Assembly (NCBI RefSeq): GCF_029338355.1
Contig: NZ_CP119802.1
Location: 248,001-312,000, forward strand
DNA length: 64,000 bases
DNA from: Halosegnis marinus
GTDB taxonomy: Archaea > Halobacteriota > Halobacteria > Halobacteriales > Haloarculaceae
Reading direction: 5' to 3'
Shown here in pieces: positions 45,712 to 54,266 of the stretch; position 1 is the first letter of the stretch, and every line of letters begins with the position of its first letter. The notes below the pieces were generated by a model. That model made no database searches and was not told where the DNA came from. It saw nothing but the letters and a program-made list of their open reading frames with translations. The translations under genes and the position numbers were made by a program.

Positions 45712-45831
45712 TCACGCCCGCCCGTGCTGGTGATGACTGAGGTTCATCTGGAGGATACAATAGCGTTTGCCAGCAACTAGTTCGTCGATAGACTCGCCCT
45801 CTATATTCAGCACGCGGTATCCGTCAGGCAC
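45712..45831 (-). CDS. Small ORF or gene remnant beside the insert end
   Basis: A 39-codon frame from GTG 45831, MPDGYRVLNIEGESIDELVA then GKRYCILQMNLSHHQHGRA. Codon use is like the SDR insert, not the host. Its first part overlaps the right inverted-repeat arm, whose degenerate left copy would read VLNRGREGI. It could be a tiny gene or the rest of a longer one. No homologue recognised. Confidence 0.3.
   Translation of the reverse strand: MPDGYRVLNIEGESIDELVAGKRYCILQMNLSHHQHGRA
45795..45813 (-). repeat. Right arm of imperfect inverted repeat inside the insert
   Basis: On the bottom strand GTGCTGAATATAGAGGGCG, matching 44641-44657 except for an extra TA. It lies 38 bases inside the right direct repeat. 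Confidence 0.5.
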
Positions 45832-45851
45832 GGAGGGCTTCGAAAGAGCTG

Positions 45852-45866
45852 AACGTGCCTACTCGT
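45852..45866. repeat. Right copy of 15-bp direct repeat, at the 3' end of the acyl-CoA ligase gene
   Basis: AACGTGCCTACTCGT covers the ligase stop codon (45859-45861) and the bases around it. The other copy is at 44592-44606. This is the arrangement left by insertion at a gene end with target or att duplication. Confidence 0.7.
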
Positions 45867-47508
45867 CGGTCAGCGACGCGCGCCTGACCTTCCCGGTCGC
45901 GGTCGTCGGCAGGCTCTCCCGGAACGCGATGTCGCGGGGGTACTCGTACTTGGCGAGGCGCTCGCGGACGTGCTCCCGGAGCGCCTCGCGGGTCGCCTCG
46001 GTCGGCTCCCACCCCTCGGCGAGGACGACGAACGCCTTCGGCACCTCGCCGCGCTCGTCGTCCGGGACGCCGACGACGGCGGCGTCGGCGACCGCGGGGT
46101 GGCCGGCGAGCGACTCCTCTATCTCGACGGGGCCGATGCGGTAGCCCGCGGAGATGATGACGTCGTCCTTGCGCGCCTCGAACGCGAGGTAGCCGTCGGC
46201 GTCCATCCGGCCGAGGTCCTCGGTGAGCAGCCAGCCGTTGCGCACCTTCGCCGCGGTCTTCTCCGGTTCGTTCCAGTACTCGACGAAGCACACCGGGTCG
46301 CCCTCGTAGCGGACGGCTATCTCCCCGACCTCGCCGGGCGGAACGGTCGTCTCGGCCGTGTCGGGGTCCACGATGGCGAGGTCGTGGCCCGGCCCCGCGA
46401 GGCCGATGTACCCCTCGCGCGACTCGGCGAGCGCGGTGCAGTCGCCCGCGACCATGTTCGCCTCCGTCTGCCCGTACCCCTCGTGGACGACCGCGCCGCC
46501 GAACGCGTCCGCGGCCCACGTCGCGACCGACGGGCCGAGCGACTCGCCGCCCGAGGCGACGACCCGGACGCGCTCGGCCTCTGCCTCCAGGGTCATCATC
46601 ACGCGGAGCGCGGTCGGCGGCGCGAAGAAGTGGGTCACGCCGTGGCGGTCCAGCAGGTCGAAGGTCCGGCCCGCGTCGAAGGGGCCGCCGGCCTCGTCCA
46701 CGACGAGCGTCCGCCCGTAGTAGAGCGCGGGGACGACCACGTCGAACAGCGAGGCGATCCACGCCCACTCCGACGGCGTGTGGAAGGTGTCGCCGTCGCG
46801 CAGGTCGAGGTTACAGAACGTCGTGAGGAAGAGCGGCAGGTGGCCGAGCAGCATCCGGTGGGCGTGGCGCACCCCCTTCGGGTTCCCCGTCGTCCCGGAG
46901 GTGTAGATGAGCAGCGCGTCGTCCTCCGCGGCGGTATCGACGGCGTCGAGGCTCTTCTCCTCCCCCGCGACCGCCTCGTCGTAGGCCGTCTCGTCGCCGC
47001 GCGGGTCGCCGTCCACGAGGACGACGCTCTCGACGCACGCGGGTCGCGCCTCGCGGAAGGCCTCGGCGGCCGACCCCTCCACGACGGCCGCGACCGCCCC
47101 GGCGTCGGCCAGCCGGTACTCGACTGCGTCCGGCCCGAACAGCGTCGAGAGCGGGACCGATACCGCGCCCAGTTTCCAGCAGGCGACGTGCGCGACGGCC
47201 GTCTCGACGCGCTGGGGGGCGTTCACGCCGACGCGGTCGCCACGCTCGACGCCCTCGGCGCGGAGATGGCGGGCCAGCGCGCTCGCCGCCGCGTCGAGGT
47301 CAGCGTACGTCAGGGTTCGGGTTCCGTCCCCGTCGTCGGCGACGAGTGCCAGGGCCTCGGGCGTCTCGGCCGCCCAGCGGTCACAGACGTACGCGGCCAT
47401 GTTGAACCGGTCCGGTAGCTCCCACTCGAAGGCCTCCCGTAGCTCCCCGTAGCTCCCCCACTCGCGCTCGTGGAAGCGGTAGGCGTCGAGCCGTTCGGTC
47501 GGTGCCAT
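45859..47508 (-). CDS. Acyl-CoA synthetase (AMP-forming)
   Basis: 549 residues starting at ATG 47508. Adenylation core motif YTSGTTGNPKGVRHAHRM, EGYGQTEANM, the hinge region TEDLGRMDADGYLAFEARKDD and the catalytic C-terminal lysine in PTTATGKVRRASL. The sequence type (WNEPEKT, SAGYRIGPVEIEESL) fits acetyl- or medium-chain acyl-CoA synthetases. Start chosen because the region upstream covers a divergent promoter. The 3' end borders the SDR insert. Confidence 0.85.
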   Translation of the reverse strand: MAPTERLDAYRFHEREWGSYGELREAFEWELPDRFNMAAYVCDRWAAETPEALALVADDGDGTRTLTYADLDAAASALARHLRAEGVERGDRVGVNAPQRVETAVAHVACWKLGAVSVPLSTLFGPDAVEYRLADAGAVAAVVEGSAAEAFREARPACVESVVLVDGDPRGDETAYDEAVAGEEKSLDAVDTAAEDDALLIYTSGTTGNPKGVRHAHRMLLGHLPLFLTTFCNLDLRDGDTFHTPSEWAWIASLFDVVVPALYYGRTLVVDEAGGPFDAGRTFDLLDRHGVTHFFAPPTALRVMMTLEAEAERVRVVASGGESLGPSVATWAADAFGGAVVHEGYGQTEANMVAGDCTALAESREGYIGLAGPGHDLAIVDPDTAETTVPPGEVGEIAVRYEGDPVCFVEYWNEPEKTAAKVRNGWLLTEDLGRMDADGYLAFEARKDDVIISAGYRIGPVEIEESLAGHPAVADAAVVGVPDDERGEVPKAFVVLAEGWEPTEATREALREHVRERLAKYEYPRDIAFRESLPTTATGKVRRASLTDE

Positions 47509-47590
47509 ACCGCCCGTCCACGCGACACGGTAACAAACCTTGCTCCCTGCGAGCGCGGGGGCCTTTACGCCTCCCCGCCGAACGCGGGGT

Positions 47591-49723
47591 ATGACCGCAG
47601 ACCCGCTGGCGCGCAACCGCCTCGACGAGGAGGCGTCGCCGTACCTCCGGCAGCACGCCGACAACCCCGTGCACTGGCAGCCGTGGGACGACGCGGCGCT
47701 CGACGCGGCGCGCGAGCGCGACCGGCCGATATTCCTCTCGGTCGGCTACTCGTCGTGCCACTGGTGTCACGTGATGGCCGAGGAGAGCTTCGAGGACGAG
47801 GGTATCGCCGCGACGCTCAACGAGTCGTTCGTCCCCGTGAAGGTGGACCGCGAGGAGCGCCCGGACCTCGATTCCCTCTACATCACCGTCTGCCGGCTGG
47901 TCCGCGGGCAGGCCGGATGGCCCCTCACGGTGTTCTGTACGCCCGAGGGGAAGCCGTTCTTCGTCGGGACCTACTTCCCGCCGGAGGCGAAGCGGAACCA
48001 GCCCGGCTTCCGACAGCTGGTCGAACACGTCGCCGCGGCGTGGGACGACCCGGAGGAGCGCGAGGAGATAGAGGCCCGCGCCGAGCAGTGGACCGCGGCG
48101 GCGCGCGGGGAGTTGGAGGACGTGCCCGACGCGCCGGGTGAGGCCCCGGACGCGGAGTTCCTCGACGGCGCGGCCGCGTCGGCGGTGCGGGGGGCCGACC
48201 GCGACCACGGCGGGTTCGGCCGCGGCCAGAAGTTCCCGAACCCGCCGCGGGTGGACCTCCTCCTGCGCGCGGCCGACCGCACCGGGACCGAGGTGTACGC
48301 GGACGTGGCCCGCGAGACGCTGGACGCGATGGCCGCGGGCGGCCTCCACGACCACCTCGGCGGCGGCTTCCACCGCTACTGCACGGACCCGGAGTGGGTC
48401 GTCCCTCACTTCGAGAAGATGCTGTACGACCAGGCCGGCCTCGTGCGGACGTTCCTCGCCGGCCACCAGCTACTCGGGGAGGAGCGGTACGCCGACGCGG
48501 CCCGCGGGGCGCTGGCGTTCGTGGAGCGCGATCTGACCCACGAGGACGGCGGCTTCTTCTCGACGCTCGACGCGCGCTCCCCCTACGAGGGCCAGCGCGT
48601 CGAGGGGGCCTACTACGTCTGGACGCCCGAGGACGTGCGCGCCGCCGTCGGGGACGACACGGACGCCGACCTGTTCGCCGCGCGCTACGGCGTCACGGAA
48701 GCGGGCAACTTCGAGCCGGAACAGGACGTGACGGGCTCGACCGAGTCGTGGACCGTCCTCACCGAATCCGCGAGCGTCGCTTCCCTCGCCGCGGAGTTCG
48801 ACCTCCCCGAGGACGAGGTCGAGGAGCGACTCGACCGCGCGACGGACCGAGCGCGCGACTACCGCGCCGAGCGCCCGGCCCCGAACCGCGACGAGAAGGT
48901 GCTCGCAGGCTGGAACGGCCTCATGGTTTCGGCGTTCGCGGAGGCCGGCATCGCGCTGGACGAGCGGTACGCCGAGGTCGCGGCCGACGCGCTCGGCTTC
49001 GTCCGCGAGCGCCTGTGGGACGGCGAGCGGCTCTCGCGCCGGTGGAAGGATAGCGACGTGAAGGGCGACGGCTACCTGGAGGACTACGCGTTCCTCGCGC
49101 GCGGCGCGCTCAACACCTACGAGGCGACCGGCGACGCGGACCACCTCGCGTTCGCGCTGGACCTCGCCCGCGCGCTCGTCCGCGACTTCTACGACGACGC
49201 GGCGGGGACGCTCTACTTCACGCCCGCGGGCGGCGAGTCGCTCGTCGCTCGCCCGCAGGAACTCGGCGACTCCTCGACGCCGTCGAGCACGGGCGTCGCC
49301 GTCGAGACGCTGGACGCGCTCTCGCACTTCACGACGGACGACACGTTCGCGGAAGTGGCGGAGACCGTGGTCGAAACCCACGCGAGCACGCTCGAATCCG
49401 ACCCGCTCCAGCACGCGGCGTTCGTCCTCGCGGCGGACGCGCTCGCGGTCGGGCGGACGGAACTCACCGTCGCGGCCGACGGCCTCCCCGACGCGTGGCG
49501 CGCGACGCTCGCGGAACGGTACCTCCCGCTGCGGCTCCTCTCCGTTCGCCCGCCGACGGACGAGGAGATGGAGTCGTGGCTCGACCGGCTTGGACTCGAC
49601 GAGGCGCCGCCGATATGGAACGCGCGCGGCGCGAGGGACGGCCCGACGGTGTACGCCTGCCGGAACCGCGCCTGCTCGCCGCCGCGGGACGACCTCGCGG
49701 CCGCGCTCGACTGGCAGGTCTAG
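47591..49723 (+). CDS. YyaL-like thioredoxin-domain/six-hairpin protein (DUF255)
   Basis: 710 residues. The N-terminal DUF255 thioredoxin-like domain has NRLDEEASPYLRQHADNPVH and the redox pair in YSSCHWCHVMAEESF. The rest is an (alpha/alpha)6 barrel like N-acylglucosamine epimerases (GGLHDHLGGGFHRY, VPHFEKMLYDQAGL, DEKVLAGWNGLMVSAFAEAG). Widespread and conserved, function not settled. ATG 47591 lies about 28 bases after CTTTAC. The stop shares CTAG with the convergent gene. Confidence 0.88.
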   Translation: MTADPLARNRLDEEASPYLRQHADNPVHWQPWDDAALDAARERDRPIFLSVGYSSCHWCHVMAEESFEDEGIAATLNESFVPVKVDREERPDLDSLYITVCRLVRGQAGWPLTVFCTPEGKPFFVGTYFPPEAKRNQPGFRQLVEHVAAAWDDPEEREEIEARAEQWTAAARGELEDVPDAPGEAPDAEFLDGAAASAVRGADRDHGGFGRGQKFPNPPRVDLLLRAADRTGTEVYADVARETLDAMAAGGLHDHLGGGFHRYCTDPEWVVPHFEKMLYDQAGLVRTFLAGHQLLGEERYADAARGALAFVERDLTHEDGGFFSTLDARSPYEGQRVEGAYYVWTPEDVRAAVGDDTDADLFAARYGVTEAGNFEPEQDVTGSTESWTVLTESASVASLAAEFDLPEDEVEERLDRATDRARDYRAERPAPNRDEKVLAGWNGLMVSAFAEAGIALDERYAEVAADALGFVRERLWDGERLSRRWKDSDVKGDGYLEDYAFLARGALNTYEATGDADHLAFALDLARALVRDFYDDAAGTLYFTPAGGESLVARPQELGDSSTPSSTGVAVETLDALSHFTTDDTFAEVAETVVETHASTLESDPLQHAAFVLAADALAVGRTELTVAADGLPDAWRATLAERYLPLRLLSVRPPTDEEMESWLDRLGLDEAPPIWNARGARDGPTVYACRNRACSPPRDDLAAALDWQV

Positions 49724-50673
49724 ACCGGGACGCGCGCCAGCCACTTCGCCGGGTCGTCCAGTTCCTCGTCCGTCGGGAGGTTCGCCTCCGAGTCCCAGAC
49801 GGCGCTCGCGCCCTCGACGCCGCGCTCGTCGGCGACGGCGTCGAAGAACGCCTTGCCGCGCTCGTACTGCTCGCGCTTCATGCCCAACCCGAGCAAGCGA
49901 CGGACGAGCTTTCCGATGGGCCCCTTCCCGCCGCGCCGCTCGTCGAGTTTTCTGCGGAGGTCGTCGTACTCCTCGTCGAACGCGCGGTCCATCACGAGTT
50001 CGGCGTACCCCTCGACGGCGGTCATGGCGACGTTCACCTCCGTCAGGGCCGCGCGGTCGAACTGCCCCTCGGTGAGCCCCGCGACGCCCTCCCGCATCCG
50101 CTCCTCGAGGAGTTCGGAGAGCCACGGCGCGGCCCCGAACTCGGCGGCGTGGGCAACCTCGTGGAAGGCTATCCAGCGGCGGAAGCGCGGCTCCGGCACG
50201 TCGAGCAGGCCGGCGACCTTCCCGATGTTCGGGTGGACGAAGTAGAGCGCGTGGTCGTCCCCCTCGGCGAGCAGGAGCGGGTCGTACTGGCCGAGGACGT
50301 TGTTGGCGAGGAAGCCGAGGGTCACGCCCATCGTGCCGGTGTTGACGGAGCGCGCGAGGCCGGGGACCGGGCCGACGGCCTCCTCCGCGAGCGGCTCCAT
50401 CACCCGGCGGAAGGTGGCGACGTTCGCGTCGATCCAGTGGTGGCGGTGTTGCACCTCGACGGTGTCGGGGAGGTCGAAGTCGACGGCGGCGACCTCGCGA
50501 ACCCGGTCGCGGGCGTCGCGCACGTCGCGGGCGTACCCCTCGCGCTCGGCGTCGGTGAGCGTCAGGTCGCCCGGCTCGACCGCGGCCTTCGCGGCCGCCG
50601 CGGCGGCGTCCCAGTCCACGGGACCGTCGCCCTCGCTCTCCGCGACGGCGCGCACGGCGCGAAACAGTGTCAT
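49720..50673 (-). CDS. Zincin metalloprotease-like protein (DUF2342)
   Basis: 317 residues starting at ATG 50673. The zinc site is IAFHEVAHAAEFGAAPWL (HExxH), with a likely third ligand Glu in AVEGYAEL. FVHPNIGKVAGLLDVPEPRF and NVAMTAVEGYAELVMD mark the DUF2342 / F420-biosynthesis-associated zincin group. No F420 gene lies nearby. No signal peptide, so it acts in the cytoplasm. Confidence 0.8.
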   Translation of the reverse strand: MTLFRAVRAVAESEGDGPVDWDAAAAAAKAAVEPGDLTLTDAEREGYARDVRDARDRVREVAAVDFDLPDTVEVQHRHHWIDANVATFRRVMEPLAEEAVGPVPGLARSVNTGTMGVTLGFLANNVLGQYDPLLLAEGDDHALYFVHPNIGKVAGLLDVPEPRFRRWIAFHEVAHAAEFGAAPWLSELLEERMREGVAGLTEGQFDRAALTEVNVAMTAVEGYAELVMDRAFDEEYDDLRRKLDERRGGKGPIGKLVRRLLGLGMKREQYERGKAFFDAVADERGVEGASAVWDSEANLPTDEELDDPAKWLARVPV

Positions 50674-50735
50674 GGGTTCCCGTTCGTCGCGCCGGCTATA
50701 GGCCTTCTCCACGCGGCGCGGCCGCCGCGCGCCGG

Positions 50736-50918
50736 TCACTCGGCGCGGTCCCGGAGCGCCAGCCCCGCGACCGCGGCGAGGAGCGCCCCCGTGCCCGCCG
50801 CGAGCCCGACGCCGAGGGCGCCGATTCCGGGGGCCGCCGCGGCCGTCGCCCCGCCGACCGCGCCGCCGATGCCGGCTCCGGCCGCCCCGTACCGCTCGTC
50901 GTCGGTCGTGTCGGTCAC
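50736..50918 (-). CDS. Small Gly/Ala-rich membrane protein
   Basis: 60 residues from GTG 50918 (MTDTTDDERYG). The remainder is a Gly/Ala-rich hydrophobic stretch forming one or two helices, ending LALRDRAE. An upstream start would add Arg-rich residues. No family recognised. Confidence 0.45.
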   Translation of the reverse strand: MTDTTDDERYGAAGAGIGGAVGGATAAAAPGIGALGVGLAAGTGALLAAVAGLALRDRAE

Positions 50919-50992
50919 GGTCGCCCGTCGCGCCGCGGGACGGAAAAACACGGCGGCGGAACGGATTTACAGCCGCCCCCGCTCGCCCGGAT

Positions 50993-51751
50993 ATGAACGG
51001 GGCCGCCGACCGCTTCGCCGGCACCGAGGGGTACTACGCCGCCTACCGGCCGGACTACCCCGACGCGCTCGTCGCGGACCTCGCGGACGGGTTCGCGCTC
51101 GGCGCCGACGCGCGCGTCCTCGACTTGGGCTGTGGCACCGGGCGGTTGGCCGTGCCGCTCGCCCGACACGCGAGCGTCGTCGGGATGGACCCGAACCCGA
51201 CGATGCTCGACCGCGCGCGGGGGCGCGCCGACGCGGCCGGCGTCGCGGTCGAGTGGGTCGAGGGGTCGGACGCGGACCTCCCGCCGCCGGGCGGGTCGCT
51301 CCGGCTGACGACGATGGGCCGGTCGTTCCACTGGATGGAGGCGACGCGGACCCTCCGGCGGCTGGACCGGGCGACCGAACCGGGCGGCGGCGTGGCGCTC
51401 GTCGGCGACCCCGAGTGGCTCGTGCGCGGGACGGAGCCGTGGCAGGAAGCGGTGTACGAGGTCGTGACGGAGTTCGTCGAGGACGTGCCCGAGCGCACCG
51501 GGCCGGTGACGTACGACCGGACGTGGGCCGACGTGCTCGCCGGGTCCGCGTTCGCCGACACGCGGGTCCGCGAGTACACGGTCGAACGGGAGTGGACCGT
51601 CGAGGAGGCGGCGGGGTACGTACAGTCGCTGTCGTACTGTGCGGGAATCGAGGACAGGGCGGCGTTCGAGGCGGCCGTGCGCGACCGCCTCGGCGAGGGA
51701 CCGTACGCGGAGACGGCCGAGTACCGGGCGACGGTCGGCGTCAGGCGATGA
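50993..51751 (+). CDS. Class I SAM-dependent methyltransferase
   Basis: 252 residues. ADRFAGTEGYYAAYRPDYP near the start, motif I VLDLGCGTGRLAVPLARHA (about 42-60), GMDPNPTMLDRAR and GRSFHWMEATRTLRRL, the pattern of UbiE/Coq5-like or Tam-type methyltransferases. ATG 50993 is 28 bases after ATTTACA. Substrate unknown. The last 11 bases overlap the convergent HxlR gene. Confidence 0.78.
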   Translation: MNGAADRFAGTEGYYAAYRPDYPDALVADLADGFALGADARVLDLGCGTGRLAVPLARHASVVGMDPNPTMLDRARGRADAAGVAVEWVEGSDADLPPPGGSLRLTTMGRSFHWMEATRTLRRLDRATEPGGGVALVGDPEWLVRGTEPWQEAVYEVVTEFVEDVPERTGPVTYDRTWADVLAGSAFADTRVREYTVEREWTVEEAAGYVQSLSYCAGIEDRAAFEAAVRDRLGEGPYAETAEYRATVGVRR

Positions 51752-52085
51752 GGCTCTCCTCGTCGGGGTCGAGCCAGTCCTCCGCCCACTCCTCGATGGC
51801 CTCGAAGACGGGGCCGAGCGACTCGCCCTTCGCGGTCAGGGAGTAGAAGGTGGCGACGGGCGCGTCCTCCTCCAGCCGCCGGTCGACGAACCCCATCTCG
51901 CCGAGGTCGTCGAGCACCCGCGAGAGGGTGCGCGACGAGGCGTCGGTCGACCGCTTCAGTTCGTTGAATCGCTTCTCGCCCTCCTGCAGGTCGTGCAGGA
52001 CGATGAGCCGCCACTGCGACCCGATCTGCTCGAGCGAATCGATGACGACGCAGGCCTCCTCGCTGTATCGGTCCTCGGATGACAT
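51741..52085 (-). CDS. HxlR-family transcriptional regulator
   Basis: 114 residues starting at ATG 52085. A Cys near the N-terminus (SEEACVVIDSLEQIGSQWRL) followed by the HxlR winged helix (FNELKRSTDASSRTLSRVLDDLGEMGFVDRR, then PVATFYSLTAKGESL). Such regulators sense electrophiles or quinones by a Cys. The divergent neighbour is an MhqD-like esterase, a classic target pair. Confidence 0.82.
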   Translation of the reverse strand: MSSEDRYSEEACVVIDSLEQIGSQWRLIVLHDLQEGEKRFNELKRSTDASSRTLSRVLDDLGEMGFVDRRLEEDAPVATFYSLTAKGESLGPVFEAIEEWAEDWLDPDEESLIA

Positions 52086-52089
52086 CGCT

Positions 52090-52150
52090 GTTACCTGCTT
52101 GCACGAATGTCCGCGAGCGTATAAGTAGTTTCCCCGCACTACCAAGTAAC
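52090..52150. promoter_or_regulatory. HxlR/esterase divergent promoter with imperfect inverted repeat
   Basis: GTTACCTGCT near 52090 and, inverted, GTTACTTGGT ending at 52150 flank the promoter and match at 8 of 10 bases. A TATA box (GTATAAGTAG, about 52119-52128) lies between them, 29 bases before ATG 52154. The repeats may be HxlR half-sites. Confidence 0.45.
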
Positions 52151-52153
52151 ACC

Positions 52154-52189
52154 ATGAAATCGCAGACGCGACGCGAGGTGCGCGACTGA
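52154..52189 (+). CDS. Eleven-codon leaderless mini-ORF coupled to the esterase gene
   Basis: MKSQTRREVRD, starting at leaderless distance from the TATA box. Its TGA overlaps the esterase ATG (TGATG), so ribosomes ending here could restart on the esterase. It may be a leader or the stub of a lost gene. Confidence 0.35.
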   Translation: MKSQTRREVRD

Positions 52190-52806
52190 TGGTCCACGAG
52201 AACACGCCGGCCCGCGCGGGCGCCGACCCGAGCGAGGCGAACGCCGCGGTCGTGATGACGCACGGCCGCGGCGCGACCGCCCGGTCCATCCTCGCCATGC
52301 ACCGTGAGTTCCCCCGCGACGACGTGGCCTACGCCGCGCCGCAGGCGACGAACAACACGTGGTACCCCCACTCGTTCCTCGAACCCGTGGAGAAGAACGA
52401 ACCCGGACGCACCGGCGGCCTCGACGCCATCGACCGCATCGTCGAGGGCTTCGTCGACGACGGCATCGAGCGGGAGAACGTCCTGCTGATGGGCTTCTCG
52501 CAGGGCGCGTGCCTGACGAGCGAGTACGCCGCGACCCGGCCCGAGCGCTACGGCGGCGTCGCGGCGCTGTCGGGCGGCGTCATCGGTGACGAGGTCGGCG
52601 AGTACGAGGGCGACATGGCCGGCACCGAGGTGTTCCTCGGCTGTTCGGACGTGGACCCGCATATCCCCGTCGAGCGCGTCCACGACACCCGCGACGTGTT
52701 CGAGTCGCTGGGCGCAGACGTGGAGGAGCGAATCTACGAGGGGATGGGTCACGGCGTCAACGAGGACGAACTCGACTACCTGCGCGGCGTCGTCGCCGAC
52801 CTGTAA
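52189..52806 (+). CDS. MhqD-like phospholipase/carboxylesterase
   Basis: 205 residues, alpha/beta hydrolase. VVMTHGRGATARSI (oxyanion), nucleophile elbow GFSQGACL (Ser about 105), Asp in SDVDPHIP and His in EGMGHGVNEDEL. In Bacillus the mhqD esterase belongs to the quinone-stress regulon; here it is divergent from an HxlR regulator, which supports a similar job. No ring-cleaving dioxygenase is adjacent. Confidence 0.8.
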   Translation: MVHENTPARAGADPSEANAAVVMTHGRGATARSILAMHREFPRDDVAYAAPQATNNTWYPHSFLEPVEKNEPGRTGGLDAIDRIVEGFVDDGIERENVLLMGFSQGACLTSEYAATRPERYGGVAALSGGVIGDEVGEYEGDMAGTEVFLGCSDVDPHIPVERVHDTRDVFESLGADVEERIYEGMGHGVNEDELDYLRGVVADL

Positions 52807-52824
52807 TCGGCCGCCGACGCGCGG

Positions 52825-53082
52825 TCAGTCGCCGAAGCCGGCCGCCTCGGGGTCGGTGTACTCCTCGTCGTCGCCCCCGAGTTTCTTCCTCGCCAGCAGG
52901 GCGATAGCCGCGAGGAACAGGAGGCCGACGAGCGCCGCGAGCCACGGCTTCCCCGTCGAGTCGGGGGCGTCGTCCGCAGTGTCGTCGGTCTCGACCTCGA
53001 CGCCCGGGAGGCCGCTGCCCGGGGCGTTCGCCGTGAACTGTGCGCCGTCCAGATGCAGTTCGAGGAGGGTGAACTTCGCCAT
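52825..53082 (-). CDS. Small single-helix membrane protein
   Basis: 85 residues. N-terminal strand-like part (MAKFTLLELHLDGAQFTANA), an acidic linker, then one helix (PWLAALVGLLFLAAIALLA) followed by RKKLGGDDEEY. No signal-cleavage site is evident. Unknown function. Confidence 0.55.
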   Translation of the reverse strand: MAKFTLLELHLDGAQFTANAPGSGLPGVEVETDDTADDAPDSTGKPWLAALVGLLFLAAIALLARKKLGGDDEEYTDPEAAGFGD

Positions 53083-53160
53083 ACCGTCCGTTCACCGTCC
53101 CCGGCCTTATCCGTTCGGGAGAACCGGGAGGTTTTCGGGCGAACGGGCCGGGCCGCGAGT

Positions 53161-54228
53161 ATGGACGACGACCGCCGCGCGTTCCTCGACGACCTGCTCG
53201 CCACCGCGACCCCCAGCGGCTTCGAGACGGCCGGCCAGCGGGTGTTCCTCGACCGCGTCGAACCGCTCGCCGACGAGACACACACGGACGCGTACGGCAA
53301 CGCCGTCGCCGTCCACGAGGGCGACCCGGACACGGACGTGTCGGTCGTGCTCGCCGGCCACGGCGACGAGATCGGGCTGATGGTGCGGGACGTAACCGAC
53401 GACGGCTTCCTGAAGCTGACGCGCGTCGGCGGCGCGGACAAGACCGTCACGCGGGGCCAGTACGTCACGGTCCACGGGAGCGACGGCCCCGTCTCCGGCG
53501 TCGTCGGGCAGGTCGCCATCCACCTCCGCGACCGCGGCGACGAGGACACCAGCGAGATAAACGAGATGCACGTCGATATCGGCGCCGCGGACGGCGACGA
53601 GGCGCGAGAGCTGGTGGAGGTCGGCGACCCCATCACCTTCGAGACCGAGGTCCGCGACCTCGAAGGGTCGCTCGTCGCCGCCCGCGGGATGGACAACCGC
53701 ACGGGCGTGTGGACCGCCGCCGAGGGGTTCCGGCGCGCGGTCGAGCGTGACGCCGACGCCACGGTGTACGCCGTCTCCACCGTGCAGGAGGAGATCGGTC
53801 GCAAGGGCGCGCGGATGGTCGGCTACGACCTCGACCCGGACGTGGTGGTCGCCGCGGACGTGACCCACGCGACCGACACGCCCGAGGCCCCCGGGACCAA
53901 GGGGTCGGGCATCGAACTCGGGGGCGGCCCCGCCGTCGGGCGCGGCTCGGGCAACCACCCGGTCGTCGTCGAGGCGATACGGGAGACCGCCGACGACGAG
54001 GACCTCGACCTCCAGCTGTCCGCGGCGGGCTCCGACACCGGCACCGACGTGGAGAGCTTCTACACCGCGCGCTCGGGCGTCGCCGCGGTGAACGTCTCCA
54101 TCCCGAACCGCTACATGCACACTCCGGTCGAGGTCATCGACACCGGGGACCTCGCCGAAGTGGGCGACCTGATGGGCGCGTTCGCGGCCGCCGCGGAGCA
54201 GTACGCGCCGTTCGCGGTCGAGGTGTAG
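53161..54228 (+). CDS. M42-family aminopeptidase (TET-like)
   Basis: 355 residues. Metal ligands in AGHGDEIGLMV (His), ARGMDNRTGVW (Asp), STVQEEIGRKGAR (Glu pair), ADVTHATD (Asp) and the C-terminal MHTPVEVI (His) are all present. Archaeal TET peptidases form dodecamers that trim peptides released by the proteasome. The start is ATG 53161. Confidence 0.88.
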   Translation: MDDDRRAFLDDLLATATPSGFETAGQRVFLDRVEPLADETHTDAYGNAVAVHEGDPDTDVSVVLAGHGDEIGLMVRDVTDDGFLKLTRVGGADKTVTRGQYVTVHGSDGPVSGVVGQVAIHLRDRGDEDTSEINEMHVDIGAADGDEARELVEVGDPITFETEVRDLEGSLVAARGMDNRTGVWTAAEGFRRAVERDADATVYAVSTVQEEIGRKGARMVGYDLDPDVVVAADVTHATDTPEAPGTKGSGIELGGGPAVGRGSGNHPVVVEAIRETADDEDLDLQLSAAGSDTGTDVESFYTARSGVAAVNVSIPNRYMHTPVEVIDTGDLAEVGDLMGAFAAAAEQYAPFAVEV

Positions 54229-54266
54229 GCCGCGCCGCTTTTGACACGGAGGCCCGCAGTCGGCCC

